Notes under the pieces: model-generated
Told to the model about the DNA's origin: nothing
Databases searched by the model: none
Seen by the model: only the letters and a program-made list of their open reading frames with translations
Program-made: the position numbers and the translations under genes
Source of the DNA: Oleiharenicola sp.
GTDB lineage: Bacteria > Verrucomicrobiota > Verrucomicrobiia > Opitutales > Opitutaceae
Reading direction: 5' to 3'
DNA length: 52,752 nt
Assembly (NCBI GenBank): GCA_025363455.1
Contig: JANYDW010000030.1
Location: 1 to 52,752, forward strand
Shown: piece by piece, positions 15,001 to 19,802 of the stretch
Layout: each line of letters starts with the position of its first letter
Numbering within the stretch: position 1 is the stretch's first letter

Positions 15001-16114
15001 GGGCTCGGTGTTGTTCTATAATGCCCGTTATGACACGACAGCCACCCCCATGCCGACTCGCTCGAAATTTTCTCCGGCGGATTTTAACTATGCCGGCACG
15101 GTCAAGGGCAATATCCTATCGGGGCTTGGGAGCACGATCGTCGCGGTCCTGCAGCCTGACGGAGCAAAGACAAATATCGTGTATGTGGCTGATCTGGTCC
15201 CGTCGAACACCCTGTATCGACCACAGGCGATCAATCTGACCTACAACAATCTTGCGGGGGCCACAGCACAAGGGTTCAACTCAACGATGGTGAATGGGTT
15301 TATCCCGGATAATCTCTTTGGCTTCGGCATTCTGCCCGCAATCGGGTCGCCGCTGAAGGCCATAGTTGCCGTTGGAGCGTCAAATCTCACCACGACGAGT
15401 GGCATAGTGACGCCTTCCGTGCCGCATGAGGACGTGGCGTTGCCCCCGCCTGAAGCCGACTTGGCGGCGGCCGTGCGCGAGCAACTGCAGGCTCTCGGCA
15501 TCTATGCCCGGGCCCTCTTTCCTGAAGAGAAGCTGGCTCAGAAACAGCAGAAGGCGGTCTTTAAATCCATCCCCGAGCGCGTTCAGCCCTCGGAATCCGA
15601 ATACCTGGTCGCTGACGCGCGCGTTGAGGACCGGGCGGTGCGCGAGGTCATTAGCAACGCCCTGGCGACCGGCCTGATCGGTGCCGGCCAGGCCAAGATC
15701 GAGGAGGTAGCCCGCGCCTTGAAGGATAGTTACAAGGTTTACTCCGATTCGAATCCCCAGGGTGACAAGACCCCAGACGTATTGGCCAAGGAATACCACG
15801 ATTGGTTGGTGGCCGACGGCACGGGAAAGGATGCAAAGATCGTCTTGGACTACTTGAAAGCGCTGAATACGACCTTGACGAAGATTGCGCTGCTGGGGCT
15901 AACCAATCAGGAGCTCGAGGGTTCCAAGGCCCAGATTTTCGGCAGCGTTCTCCGGGCCCGGCTTAGTATTGATCCCGACTTCCTCCAGAAGCTGGTCAAA
16001 ATATCGCAACCATCAGAAAATATCACGGATACCAAGAAAAAGGCTACACCGCCTCCACATCAGCAGGCAGCCATATCTCCGGTGGAAGCCAAGTCGGGCC
16101 GCGCGACGTACTGA
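2..16114 (+). CDS. Giant filamentous-haemagglutinin-like beta-helical exoprotein (5' end missing)
   Basis: The reading frame is open from base 2 to the stop at 16112-16114, so at least 5,370 residues are present and the true start lies upstream. The GTG at 32 is only an internal codon: the residues before it (ITTSDAANN) recur near 958. About 5,140 residues are Gly/Thr/Ser/Ala/Asn-rich and almost free of Cys, with short alternating strands (for example NITLTGTGG, TSGAQTYNDAVTL). This is the pattern of right-handed beta-helix adhesins of the two-partner-secretion or autotransporter type. From about residue 5,140 the composition changes to a charged, probably alpha-helical tail of about 230 residues, starting after a Pro-rich linker (LPPPEADL). 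No C-terminal beta-barrel or terminal aromatic signature is visible. Several internal blocks are duplicated (listed separately). A surface adhesin or biofilm role is inference; the secretion partner is not in the window. Confidence 0.85.
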   Translation: MTTSDAANNTVTFTGPVTLGASVTINTDNTTNDGNITFTSTIDADNAVANNRTLTVTAGAATVNLNGDIGGTQPLAGLDITAASIVISGAIVHLDDNDSLATTSHLTGAVKLVNDVTFNLDKATGADNSLTITGTVDSNSATNKALTITAGTGDVMVTGAIGNTFDLTSLSVTGNNITLANIGGGASGVVGATSLTAGNQLTFTGTTYKTAGTQTYTAAAGQNFLVNGGATTSFTTTDDAVTFNTGAIKLANGSNLSVVSAGGAISILGGIHGTSDEDVTLTSTGGSTNTVSVGAIGSGNEINTIALTGSAGITLSGDITTSDAANNDVTLTGPVLLGANLTIDTDNVTNDGAVSFSSTINSQTTARDLTLLTGSAAPTFGGTIGAGLALGTLSITDTVATSLPAAVTAATINLNIGGNLTQAPGTLTATTSINFQGVGAVGASGSLLATAAPLLTFNKLAGASYISNAGAVNLSGTNSGDVNVKSTAAINLSGALDLAANTLRLVAVGGVTQDPGAILTAGSLAVENSGTLNIVLDEINAVSVFAANNAAAGGTINLRSDVATSFAVDSIIGPGGAFGTVTGVTSNVGNITILNNTGGIYVNENIASGNANDGTVIYDGVLIAGGKSITAKTPTTVSVNGQFFDTVINGLLAIDNGTTAISAKRDIIINGAITSSNNTSGLTLTADSDNNGTGGVLITGAGSLTASTLTSDLAITGSNIVNATGIGGPIGFGSGNIFYVAPGGFISTNRNIVVSPQTNLPAGTTGISIFGTGSATPALTSTGGNISLTPQTTGTISLSGGSLVNQLISSSGTQTYAKPVTLLADTALTGAGVTFSSTVQSPTTAHGLTVNDSATTTFAGIVGGGGNPLLSLTANAAAISALAVTTTGNQSYTATTPTGTTLGGDLTSTTSGAITFTGPVLLGADLTIKTAGLATTDAITFSGTSTIDNANDLVLDATPAGTATATSGAVTLGGLVGGATPLTSLTVKGSTIADAGAATGVVAGLLTTTSNGGTSLTGSGNAVTTFNATNTGLGNVSLTNNANLTISGISQNTGNVTVSNTGTLDTSGSISTAANGNISLSSSGAMTIANNVTAGGSGTVGLNVTTADTLLNHTANTISSTSGAITLTADKMALTGVTISTGAGGVTLKELTASNAIDLGSPTDFAGATLELSDSELNTISTTGVLTVGAASQTGAITVSSALTPTTTGGLTLINQTSGIAINDVLTLGTGNLTLTADGGTGAPGAITDNGSGLLVATSGSLALTANGGIGDLAGPAPLHIGVVGGSLSATNVSSGDLYLNTGAISLSGLSEHATGTLQVDSTAGLVVSGNLSVGTATGVGTITLNATTTITEPGSGMLTAGTVNLGATAVGASGAAIQTATSSLNVASSAGAIWVANTGALTKAGVVASGGLVNLQNTGALTTGAGNITSDNNTVTVNATGLVTNSAGRTIGLAGGTGTSVTGAGVTNSGTGTIIAGGGSVIVNAGTGTLTNAGTISNNSTANGINLTGDKMDLTGTITGGTGAVTIGNSTLSDTIDLGSGTDAVASTLELSNTELNTITTTGLLTIGNASNTGAITVSAAVATASATGGLTLINRTGGIIVNNLLTSGDGTKALTLTADGGAAVGGTISDAAGIAGAGVVAGLLTTQSNGGTSLTHSGNAVTSFNGANTGLGNVSLTNNANLTITGISQNTGNVTVLNTGTLDTLGGTISTAANGNISLSSSGAMTIGGDVTAGGSGTVGLSVTTLDTLLSNTTNAITSTSGAITLTADKMALTGGTISTGAGGVTLGSNTLTNAINLGNGGDGTATTLELDAAELLTISTSGLLTIGNASQTGAITVSAAVATTNATGGTKLINQTGGIAINNVLTSGDGTKALTLTADGGTGAAGAITEGVSGGAVAGLLTTTSNGGTTLTGSGNAVTSFNATNTTSGNIALTNTAAPLTITGISQTGGGAVSVTNTGSINVTGPVSADGNTTLYATGAGAQDLTISSTITGTGTAGKTLNLLADNTIVFNSSADISTTNALNVILNSDADGSGAGAIKLNSGTVINSAGGDITLGGGGATGTALNVEGVLLDNAQLLSGVGAIAISGKGLNTAGNVRLGIGIRNGSVVQSSTGTINISGTGGNGTSANYGVLIDGAGTSIASTGVGGNISITGAGGAGTGNSNSGVAIGAGSPTVNTTGGGTITLTGTRGNGINNNDSVLIQGTIASNAGSIQVTGNAGGTATGTNNLGVDLNSGGQVNATGTATVTITGTGSNGTNNNYGVQITGAGSALSTVNGALGVTGTAGNGSGTSNIGVYVSNSGAISTSGTGGITLTGTGAGAGGSGVAVQVDSSGVIQSTQVAAGGGTIGITGNANLNGTAGSDYGFHLLNGTVQSVTGDITVNATAASAGGDNQGMRINGGTIQSGGSANISLTGQTIGNGDSIKINLGTNAIGGASDTGNILIRALGTPLTTGVDMNTGTTTIRTNGNVTFNSVGGVVQNSGSSIKGGASLAATGLRLLGGGTFTLAGNNNDVTSLAGSLTNGSSVSYNDATAVSIGSVLGTNGLNVGAAGDVTLAAGAAISQTQAITASSLTTTSATSTDLTGATNVVGNFNATNTTSGDIALANNANLAITGISETGGGNVSVTNTGSVNVTGPVSADGDVTIYATGLGAQDLTVSNTLTGTGVAGKTLTLRADNDVLFNAGANVSTTNALNVVLNSDRDASGAGAIRLASGTGISSNGGSITLRGGATPASIAAYGTAANPFGVLIYGASLTSTGGNISILGHGLASVAGRGGVYIVNDNVGTPASVSSGAGNITIIGTGGGGSASSDGVAIDGYYLNLPAVVPSSSATVSSTTGNISLTGTGGTAAGSGVELRIDGRVQSTSGNITLTGDSSPASGYGVILSGYQGHTAFAQTGGSGTMTVTGTSHGTLGIQNMGVGVFYSNSYLQTAAGNLTVTGTGGPGGTDQDDGVTIWGARVTTATGALTVTGNGSGTAGINNGVRLDTEIASGLGGTIEATGAGSVVVNGTAGFGGAGIASLASNGVFTHHIGSGTMSGDILLRAVGGMSLLNTMVQTTGTGTVTLNEVGGGTVAQSGSGSILGAGLRVLGTGIFTLTSTTNDVTTLAGNLATGSTLNYRDATGISIGSITSNDGTAITTSTGLTVGATATAADAATLTAGGTITQSQAITAGTLTTSSVGGTTLNGANLVGVLNATDTNNGNIAFTNNTGLSVTGITTGTTGTIAVTTTTGNLGINGVVSTGSGNITLTSGGAITETGTLNTTGTLTGSSVTTTTLNQANTVANLGAFTSAGGFTLNDTTGGLNVTGAVADSTGLASITTTGGNLAVTTGSVTGNGVTLVTTGANDITLAGNVNGNAGNVTLTSGRAISQSAGVLNTTGTLTGSSVTTTTLNQANTVANLGAFTSAGGFTLNDTTGGLNVTSAIADSTGDVSITTTGGNLALGASVGNTTGNTTLQSGSASITQSAGVVSGANVVLNSVTGVGTGTGARVNTSATTLAATSTGTGGVFINETDAVILATIPAVTNGAGSGGYDVLAGGTITVNSPITSTGTTTLNSIGGSLSIAAAGTITSTGAVNVTGSTGISTAGNVSTANSPVNYNSAVTLTGPVAINAGSGAITFASTVNGAQALTVNSTGLTTFTGAVGTGPALTSLTTNAGGTTAINGGSVTTSGAQTYNDAVTLGAGTTLTSTGAGNVTLAGTVNGAQTLVVNTAGATNFGGIVGGTTALTSLTTDAPGTSSSVGVRTTGATTFNENTTLTGIYTNTGFTDAGTTALAGATTINAGASAITFTGTVNGGTALTLNTTGATILTSAVGGVTPLASLTTNAGGTTAINGGTVATTGAQTYNDAVTLGTNTTLTGVGSIFAGTVNGLFSLTVNDSGTMTFGGVVGGTSALTALTTNAGGTTVISGGSVTTSGAQTYNDAVTLGANATLTGVGNTFAGTVNGLFALTVNDSATTTFGGLVGGTSALTTLTTNAGGTTAINGGGVTTSGAQTYNDAVALGANATITGVGNTFASTVNGLFSLTVNDSGTTTFTGAVGGTNALTALTTNAGGTTALNGNVTTSGAQMYNDIVRITSNSTLATTNSLVNFAGTIDGQTAFANNLTINTGIAPTTITGPIGATIPLGSLTINNTSGSGMLLPSTNAGALTVVTGGLITDVSGAALAITGLASLQSLAGNIVLGTVGADTINVGSLTVNGGNVTIMEDSGTNFTGINNITGNLTLTSAGAITNSPATTLNVTGLADFNAGANNITLGSNPTDTTNFGSVNFIGGTVSLTEDSSMNVSGTATGALNLDAVDVNLNGITAASLAVNSTGPNGISDTDTAPSTVPGLATFNANGANIVLDAPGNQFSQVQLAGAAVTLYNVSQLTVVGVTASASLTLQTAALLSINIAVNVGSGLSLVSTGSDVVLNAPVSTSSGNLVVKAPNGSVTASLPGTLATSGGTITVTAGANVQLSGTSSGGGAVTVNSGGTTRFISPFTISGLYTVNSLAGNVTFDGDLNGNGDLIVNSQKNTLFSGAINGLRTLTTDAGGSTEIGGSSVSLTDKFTFHDEVKVSAANTTFRAASGVFDLTLRGATDGVPAVTIDVSGDTKFFGAIGDASLRLGSLTTTSRGNTLFYGGSVSTKLDQVYNNPVQLGTTTTFNAGGNLTFNNTVNTGPALNTQSHLSGAGGIIGAASTSSGLNAVVTGTTTFANLVGNLGRLGDVVLGDASLTVTTDGSTAIKADFKSDSLTINNPVTFESASGATATFTVDTTGTQNYNDTVTLGTDLIFNSALTGSTAVDQGITFAQTLTGTGRTVLLTAPTAAITMAGSVGASDKQFAKLTAAGNNLVVGNDIWATGDIALSIGTASNNYLSFGLLGPTTPPHDTRIDSATGAIILGSGAGGVTGTAVKTAPPLVSSIFKGNGGDLELFAHRITVQPFERLGVRKGSLFAIADGTETGDGITLSNTAASNYLVLATSRVLSTSIFIRARDKANYTKADGTLDSDLGTDLVAGSVLFYNARYDTTATPMPTRSKFSPADFNYAGTVKGNILSGLGSTIVAVLQPDGAKTNIVYVADLVPSNTLYRPQAINLTYNNLAGATAQGFNSTMVNGFIPDNLFGFGILPAIGSPLKAIVAVGASNLTTTSGIVTPSVPHEDVALPPPEADLAAAVREQLQALGIYARALFPEEKLAQKQQKAVFKSIPERVQPSESEYLVADARVEDRAVREVISNALATGLIGAGQAKIEEVARALKDSYKVYSDSNPQGDKTPDVLAKEYHDWLVADGTGKDAKIVLDYLKALNTTLTKIALLGLTNQELEGSKAQIFGSVLRARLSIDPDFLQKLVKISQPSENITDTKKKATPPPHQQAAISPVEAKSGRATY
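3002..5800 (+). repeat. Long internal duplications in the giant gene (block starting AGLLTT)
   Basis: A coding block beginning VVAGLLTTTSNGGTSLTGSG at 3002 recurs at 4922 (offset 1,920 bases) and its head recurs again near 5696. The 3002 and 4922 copies stay alignable for roughly 800 bases through the ISQNTGNVTV, LSSSGAMTI and LTADKMALTG motifs. A second long pair is ITGISQTGGGAVSV near 5830 and ITGISETGGGNVSV near 7850, alignable over about 300 bases. Divergence between copies is moderate, so these duplications are older than the 138- and 225-base repeats further on. Confidence 0.8.
9797..10279 (+). repeat. 138-base exact direct repeat inside the giant gene
   Basis: Bases 9797-9934 are identical by eye to 10142-10279, an offset of 345 bases (115 codons). 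Both copies encode the run from NTTGTLTGSS to TTGGLNVT. The sequence between the copies is unrelated repeat sequence. Complete identity at synonymous sites implies a recent duplication or ongoing gene conversion. Confidence 0.9.
11543..12215 (+). repeat. Tandem 225-base (75-residue) repeats inside the giant gene
   Basis: Successive units put the QTYND codons at 11543, 11768 and 11993, exactly 225 bases apart. A fourth follows at 12215, after one lost codon. Each unit reads SGAQTYNDAVTLGAN, GVGNTFAGTVNGLF, LTVNDS, VGGTSALT and TLTTNAGGTT. More diverged relatives lie upstream, around 11035. These look like beta-helix segments expanded by unequal recombination. Confidence 0.9.
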
Positions 16115-16231
16115 TCTTGGATTGAGCAGTGGGTTGGTCCGGAGTTTTTCCCAGGGTCGTAATTAGGCCAGTGGTGTTGGTTCTCTGCTGCATTCGGGCC
16201 TGAATGCCAACTCCCTTACCTTTCGGACTAT

Positions 16232-16375
16232 TGTCATCGCGAGGTGCGCGACCTGTTGGCCATAGGCTTGGCGACGGCCGAAGCGCGCCGTGGCGATCCA
16301 GCCGTTACGACTGGCTCAGGGTCCCGAGCCTGTCGAGGGCTGGATTGCTTCGTCGCTCCGCTCCTCGCAATGACA
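16232..16375. repeat. Dispersed imperfect palindrome, family A, copy 1 (mosaic)
   Basis: The element is bounded by TGTCATCGCGAG (16232-16243) and its near reverse complement CTCGCAATGACA (16364-16375). It shares GTGGCGATCC and a run of about 37 bases (one mismatch) ending at CTCGCAATGACA with the shorter copy at 17396-17475. The extra interior includes CATAGGC..GACGGCCGAAGC (16261-16284), which recurs at 19650-19673, so this copy looks like a mosaic with other repeats inserted. It fills most of the gap between the giant gene and the cyclase; nothing else is recognisable in 16115-16453. Confidence 0.75.
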
Positions 16376-16453
16376 GTCCAAAAGTTGGCCGCACATGGCC
16401 TGATTCCTCTCTTGTGCCTCGGGCCGGAATGGCTATCGAAGGGGTTGCTTATT

Positions 16454-17110
16454 ATGGACACAACTCCCGGCCTGAACCAACAGAACCGCCGCCTGGCGGC
16501 GGTAATGTTCCTCGATATGTGCGGTTACAGCGCGATGATGGCCAAGGATGAGGCCCGCGCGCTGGCCTGCGTGGGTGAGTTGGAGAAGCTGCTGCGGGCC
16601 GAGATCCCGCGCTTCGGTGGCCGACTGGTGAAGTTTCTAGGCGATGGCTCCATGGCAGAATTTCCGACGGCGCTGGCCTCGGTCACCTGCAGCCAGAGCG
16701 TCCTGGCCGCCATCGAGGCTAACAATGCCTGGGTCGCGCCGGCCAACCGTTATGCGGTCCGGATCGGCCTGAACCTGGGTGAACTGGTCGACGTGCAGGA
16801 CGATATTTTCAGCGATACAGTCAATGTGGCGGCGCGCGTCCAGCCCTTGGCTGATCCGGGTGGCATCGCGATGACCAGCCTGATCTACGCGCAGGTGAAG
16901 AACCAATTGAGTCTCAAGGGCACCTACCTCCCGCCCCAGAAGCTCAAGAATATCCCGGAGAAAATCCGCATCTTTCTGGTTCATCCCACCAAAGGCGATT
17001 CGCCCGCCGCGGCCACGGCCCGGCATCAGAAGCTGGCCATCAAAGTGGCGATTGGCGTGGCGGCATTTCTGTTCATCGGCTGGCTTATCACTCTTTTGTT
17101 CCCCAAGTGA
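16454..17110 (+). CDS. Class III adenylate/guanylate cyclase with C-terminal membrane anchor
   Basis: The 218-residue product is a minimal class III nucleotidyl cyclase domain. It carries AAVMFLDMCGYS (metal-binding Asp21), RLVKFLGDGSMAEF (Lys and second metal-binding Asp) and DTVNVAARVQPLA (the Asn and Arg that position the ribose and phosphates). A single hydrophobic segment at about residues 195-214 (VAIGVAAFLFIGWLITLLF) follows, close to the C-terminus, so the catalytic domain should be cytoplasmic and tail-anchored. The frame stays open upstream, but that part is repeat element, so the ATG at 16454 is chosen. The Lys suggests ATP as substrate, hence probable cAMP synthesis. No sensor domain is present, so the input must come from a partner or through the membrane. 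Confidence 0.85.
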   Translation: MDTTPGLNQQNRRLAAVMFLDMCGYSAMMAKDEARALACVGELEKLLRAEIPRFGGRLVKFLGDGSMAEFPTALASVTCSQSVLAAIEANNAWVAPANRYAVRIGLNLGELVDVQDDIFSDTVNVAARVQPLADPGGIAMTSLIYAQVKNQLSLKGTYLPPQKLKNIPEKIRIFLVHPTKGDSPAAATARHQKLAIKVAIGVAAFLFIGWLITLLFPK

Positions 17111-17167
17111 GCTTCTGTCCGGGCGCCCGTGGCCGGTCCCCGACCTGACCCGCAGGAGATAAAACAG

Positions 17168-17186
17168 TTTCACCTGATAGGTGAAA
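17168..17186. repeat. Short perfect palindrome, family E (CACCTGATAGGTG)
   Basis: TTTCACCTGATAGGTGAAA is a 19-base palindrome with a GAT centre, just downstream of the cyclase stop. The core CACCT(G/A)ATAGGTG reappears inside the NadR-type kinase gene at 25373-25397. Confidence 0.7.
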
Positions 17187-17244
17187 GTAGTAGTCCGGGT
17201 CTGAATCCAAAAATTGCGTGTATTACCGCGGTTTAACCTGAAGT

Positions 17245-17327
17245 GTAGCCGCGAAAGAACGCATAGATTGCAAAGAGGAAAAATCTGAATGGATTGTCTT
17301 TGAGCTTCTTGCGTTGTTTTGCGGCTA
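17245..17327. repeat. Imperfect inverted repeat with TAGCCGC / GCGGCTA ends
   Basis: The left arm runs from TAGCCGCGAAAGAACGCA (17245) to CAAAGA. The right arm runs from TCTTTGAG to TTGCGGCTA (ending 17327). The arms are imperfect reverse complements around an AT-richer centre. No gene is visible in 17111-17608 apart from this element, the palindrome at 17168 and the family A copy at 17396. Confidence 0.6.
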
Positions 17328-17395
17328 AAGATCCGATTCTGATCCGGCTACGACTTATTTTAAAATGCTCTAGCCTGAATATTTCACACCCGGAT

Positions 17396-17475
17396 TGTCA
17401 TCGCGAGCCCGACGAAGTCGGGCGTGGCGATCCCTCTCGCTGGATTGCTTCGTCGCTGCGCTCCTCGCAATGACA
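17396..17475. repeat. Dispersed imperfect palindrome, family A, copy 2
   Basis: This 80-base copy starts with TGTCATCGCGAG and ends with CTCGCAATGACA. An internal small stem, CCCGACGAAGTCGGGC, follows the left end. It matches copy 1 at both ends and at GTGGCGATCC, and appears to be the uninterrupted form of the element. Confidence 0.75.
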
Positions 17476-17608
17476 GATTCGGAAAGCAAGCGGAACAGTC
17501 TGTCCTGCCGCCGCGGGTGAATGTGAAATATGCAGGCTGGCGCGGATTAGCGAAGAATAGCGGTTACCCAGTTGCGGAAGTCAGGATCAATTGTTGTCCT
17601 ACTTCCCC

Positions 17609-19294
17609 ATGGCCCAGCCCGAAGCTCCCAAGATCATCTTCTCGATGCTCGGCGTCTCGAAGAAAATCGAGCGCAAGGAAATCCTCCGCGACATCTCCCT
17701 GTCGTTTTATTATGGCGCAAAGATCGGCGTGCTCGGCCTCAATGGTTCCGGCAAATCCTCGCTCATGCGCATCCTCGCGGGGATCGACACCGAGATCGAC
17801 GGACGGGTGCATTTCGAGCCGGGCTACACCGTGGGGTTTCTGCCGCAGGAACCGGCACTCACCCCGGGGGCCACGGTACGGGCCTGCGTCGAGGAAGGCG
17901 TGAAGCATTTGACGGATCTGACCGCCGCCTACGACGCCAGCTGGGACGAGCTGGCTGAGGCGGCCGATGACAAGGCGAAAGACGCCATTTCTGACCAGCA
18001 GGCCAAGTTGCAGGAGAAGATCGACCACCTCGGCGCCTGGGATGTCGCCCCCATGGTGGAGCAGGCGATGGACGCGCTGCGGTGTCCGCTGGGCGACGCC
18101 GTCGTGGATCATCTTTCGGGTGGTGAGCGCCGGCGCGTCGCCCTGGCGCGGCTGCTGTTGCAGAAGCCATCCATCCTCCTGCTCGACGAGCCGACCAACC
18201 ACCTTGACGCGGATTCAGTGAACTGGCTGGAGCAGCATCTGTCACGCTATGAGGGCACGGTCATTGCCGTGACCCACGACCGGTACTTTCTGGACAATGT
18301 CGCCGGTTGGATCCTGGAACTCGACCACGGGCATGGCCTGCCGTTCAAGGGCAACTACTCATCGTGGCTGGAACAGAAGCAGGCGATGTCGGCGGTCGCC
18401 GAGCGAACGGAGAGCAAGCGGCAGAAGGCGATGGCGCGCGAGCTCGAGTGGATCCGTTCGTCCGCCAAGGCCCGCCAGTCCAAGGGCCAGGCGCGCCTCA
18501 ACGCCTACGAAGCCATGCTCAAGGCGGACGTGGCCGAGCAGGAGAAGAAATTCGAGATCATCATCCCGCCCGGTCCGCGCCTCGGCACCCTGGTCGTGCA
18601 GGCATCGGACGTCAGCAAGGCCTACGGCGACAAGTTGCTGTTCGAAAAACTAAACTTCGCACTGCCGCCCGGCGGCATCGTGGGCGTTATCGGGCCGAAC
18701 GGGGCGGGCAAGACCACGCTCTTCAAGCTCATCACCAACCTGGAAAAGCCCGATGCGGGCAACTTCAAGGTGGGCGAGAGCGTCAAGTCCGCCTATGTCG
18801 AGCAGTCGCGCGACTCGCTCGAGGGCGGCAAGACGATCTGGGAGGTCATCAGCGACGGGCAGGAGCTGATGACGCTCGGCACCCGTTCGGTGAACAGCCG
18901 GGCCTATTGCGCGCAGTTTGGCTTCACTGGCGCGGACCAGCAGAAGAAGGTCGGCGTACTCTCCGGTGGCGAGCGCAACCGCGTGCTGCTCGCGCGGGTG
19001 CTCAAGAGCGGCGCCAATCTGCTCCTGCTCGACGAGCCGACCAACGATCTCGACGTGAATTCCATCCGCGCGCTGGAGGAGGCGTTGGAGTCCTTTGCCG
19101 GCTGCGCGGTCATCATTTCCCACGACCGCTGGTTCCTCGACCGCACAGCGACCCATATCATGGCGTTCGAAGGCGACAGCTATGTCCACTGGTTCGCGGG
19201 CAACTATACGAGCTACCTCGATGATTTTAAGAAGCGGAAGGGGAAGGACGCGGAACAACCCCATAGAATAAAATACCGCAAGTTGACCCGGTGA
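17609..19294 (+). CDS. ettA: ABC-F translation factor, energy-dependent translational throttle EttA
   Basis: The 561-residue protein has two ABC ATPase domains and no membrane segments. Domain 1 has Walker A GLNGSGKSS, signature LSGGERRR and Walker B ILLLDEPTNHLD. Domain 2 has GPNGAGKTT, LSGGERNR and LLLDEPTNDLD. The linker contains GNYSSWLEQK followed by an Arg/Lys-rich coiled coil, as in EttA (YjjK), which binds the ribosomal E site and gates the first elongation step according to ATP/ADP. Length agrees with the family (about 555). The start MAQPEAPK at 17609 is preferred over the TTG at 17591. The 3' end has a partial copy downstream: the bases around the stop recur at 19696. Confidence 0.93.
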   Translation: MAQPEAPKIIFSMLGVSKKIERKEILRDISLSFYYGAKIGVLGLNGSGKSSLMRILAGIDTEIDGRVHFEPGYTVGFLPQEPALTPGATVRACVEEGVKHLTDLTAAYDASWDELAEAADDKAKDAISDQQAKLQEKIDHLGAWDVAPMVEQAMDALRCPLGDAVVDHLSGGERRRVALARLLLQKPSILLLDEPTNHLDADSVNWLEQHLSRYEGTVIAVTHDRYFLDNVAGWILELDHGHGLPFKGNYSSWLEQKQAMSAVAERTESKRQKAMARELEWIRSSAKARQSKGQARLNAYEAMLKADVAEQEKKFEIIIPPGPRLGTLVVQASDVSKAYGDKLLFEKLNFALPPGGIVGVIGPNGAGKTTLFKLITNLEKPDAGNFKVGESVKSAYVEQSRDSLEGGKTIWEVISDGQELMTLGTRSVNSRAYCAQFGFTGADQQKKVGVLSGGERNRVLLARVLKSGANLLLLDEPTNDLDVNSIRALEEALESFAGCAVIISHDRWFLDRTATHIMAFEGDSYVHWFAGNYTSYLDDFKKRKGKDAEQPHRIKYRKLTR

Positions 19295-19543
19295 GAGTTT
19301 AATTAATTCGAACGAATAGACCGTTGCGGCCTGCTAGACGCCCGGTGTTTGTCCCCGGTTCTCGCGCGCCATTTCCCGATGCTGGCTGCTGCCAGCCCGG
19401 GGATCAGTCGCCCCGCCGGAGCGGTGGCTGGCGTCGCGAAAGCGAGGCAAAGGACGCGGAACAGCCCCATAGAGTAAAAATCCTCGGGGCAAGCCCCGAG
19501 GCATTGACCAGACCCGCCAGGCCGCTGTTTCTAGCCATTTATT

Positions 19544-19620
19544 GTAGGAGCCTGCTTGCAGGCGATTCGGAACGCCCGCCACCGGACCGACCGCAGAATC
19601 GCCTGCAAGCAGGCTCCTAC
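19544..19620. repeat. REP-like palindrome, family B, copy 1
   Basis: The left arm 19544-19568 begins GTAGGAGCCTGCTTGCAGGC and continues GATTC. The right arm 19596-19620 is its exact reverse complement, with a 27-base spacer. The same arms with a shorter spacer occur at 29693-29749. Confidence 0.88.
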
Positions 19621-19730
19621 ATCCCGACCAAGCCGAAGCACCTGTCGGGCATAGGCCGGGCGACGGCCGAAGCTTCGGGGTATTGGACCCTCAGCGAATA
19701 AAATACCGCAAGTTGACCCGGTGAGAGTTT

Positions 19731-19780
19731 GGAGGGCTCGCGTCCCTGCGAGCCGCGGCCCGCAGAGACACGGGCCCTCC
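19731..19780. repeat. 50-base near-perfect palindrome
   Basis: The element runs from GGAGGGCTCGCGTCCCTGCG to GGGCCCTCC and is self-complementary, apart from four mismatched pairs that are all transitions. Those would form G-U pairs in an RNA of one strand. It lies directly after the duplicated ettA tail and just beyond the 3' end of the convergent HDOD gene, so it could also act as a terminator. Confidence 0.65.
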
Positions 19781-19802
19781 AGAAGTCAGCCGGCTTCAGT
19801 TG

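Larger units (their letters stand above)
19266..19802. repeat. Repeat-filled gap: 35-base duplication of the ettA 3' end plus several palindromes
   Basis: The 35 bases 19266-19300, which include the last ettA codons and its stop, recur exactly at 19696-19730. A second diverged echo of the ettA tail (GGACGCGGAACAGCCCCATA) sits near 19451. Bases 19650-19673 repeat, with two mismatches, a segment inside the family A element at 16261-16284. The gap also contains the palindromes at 19544-19620 and 19731-19780. No credible gene is seen in 19295-19802. Confidence 0.7.

Noticed and set aside
18307..19224. A 305-codon overlapping frame inside ettA
   Set aside because: It is Arg/Gly/Pro-rich without any motif, while the overlapping ettA frame has every ABC-F motif.
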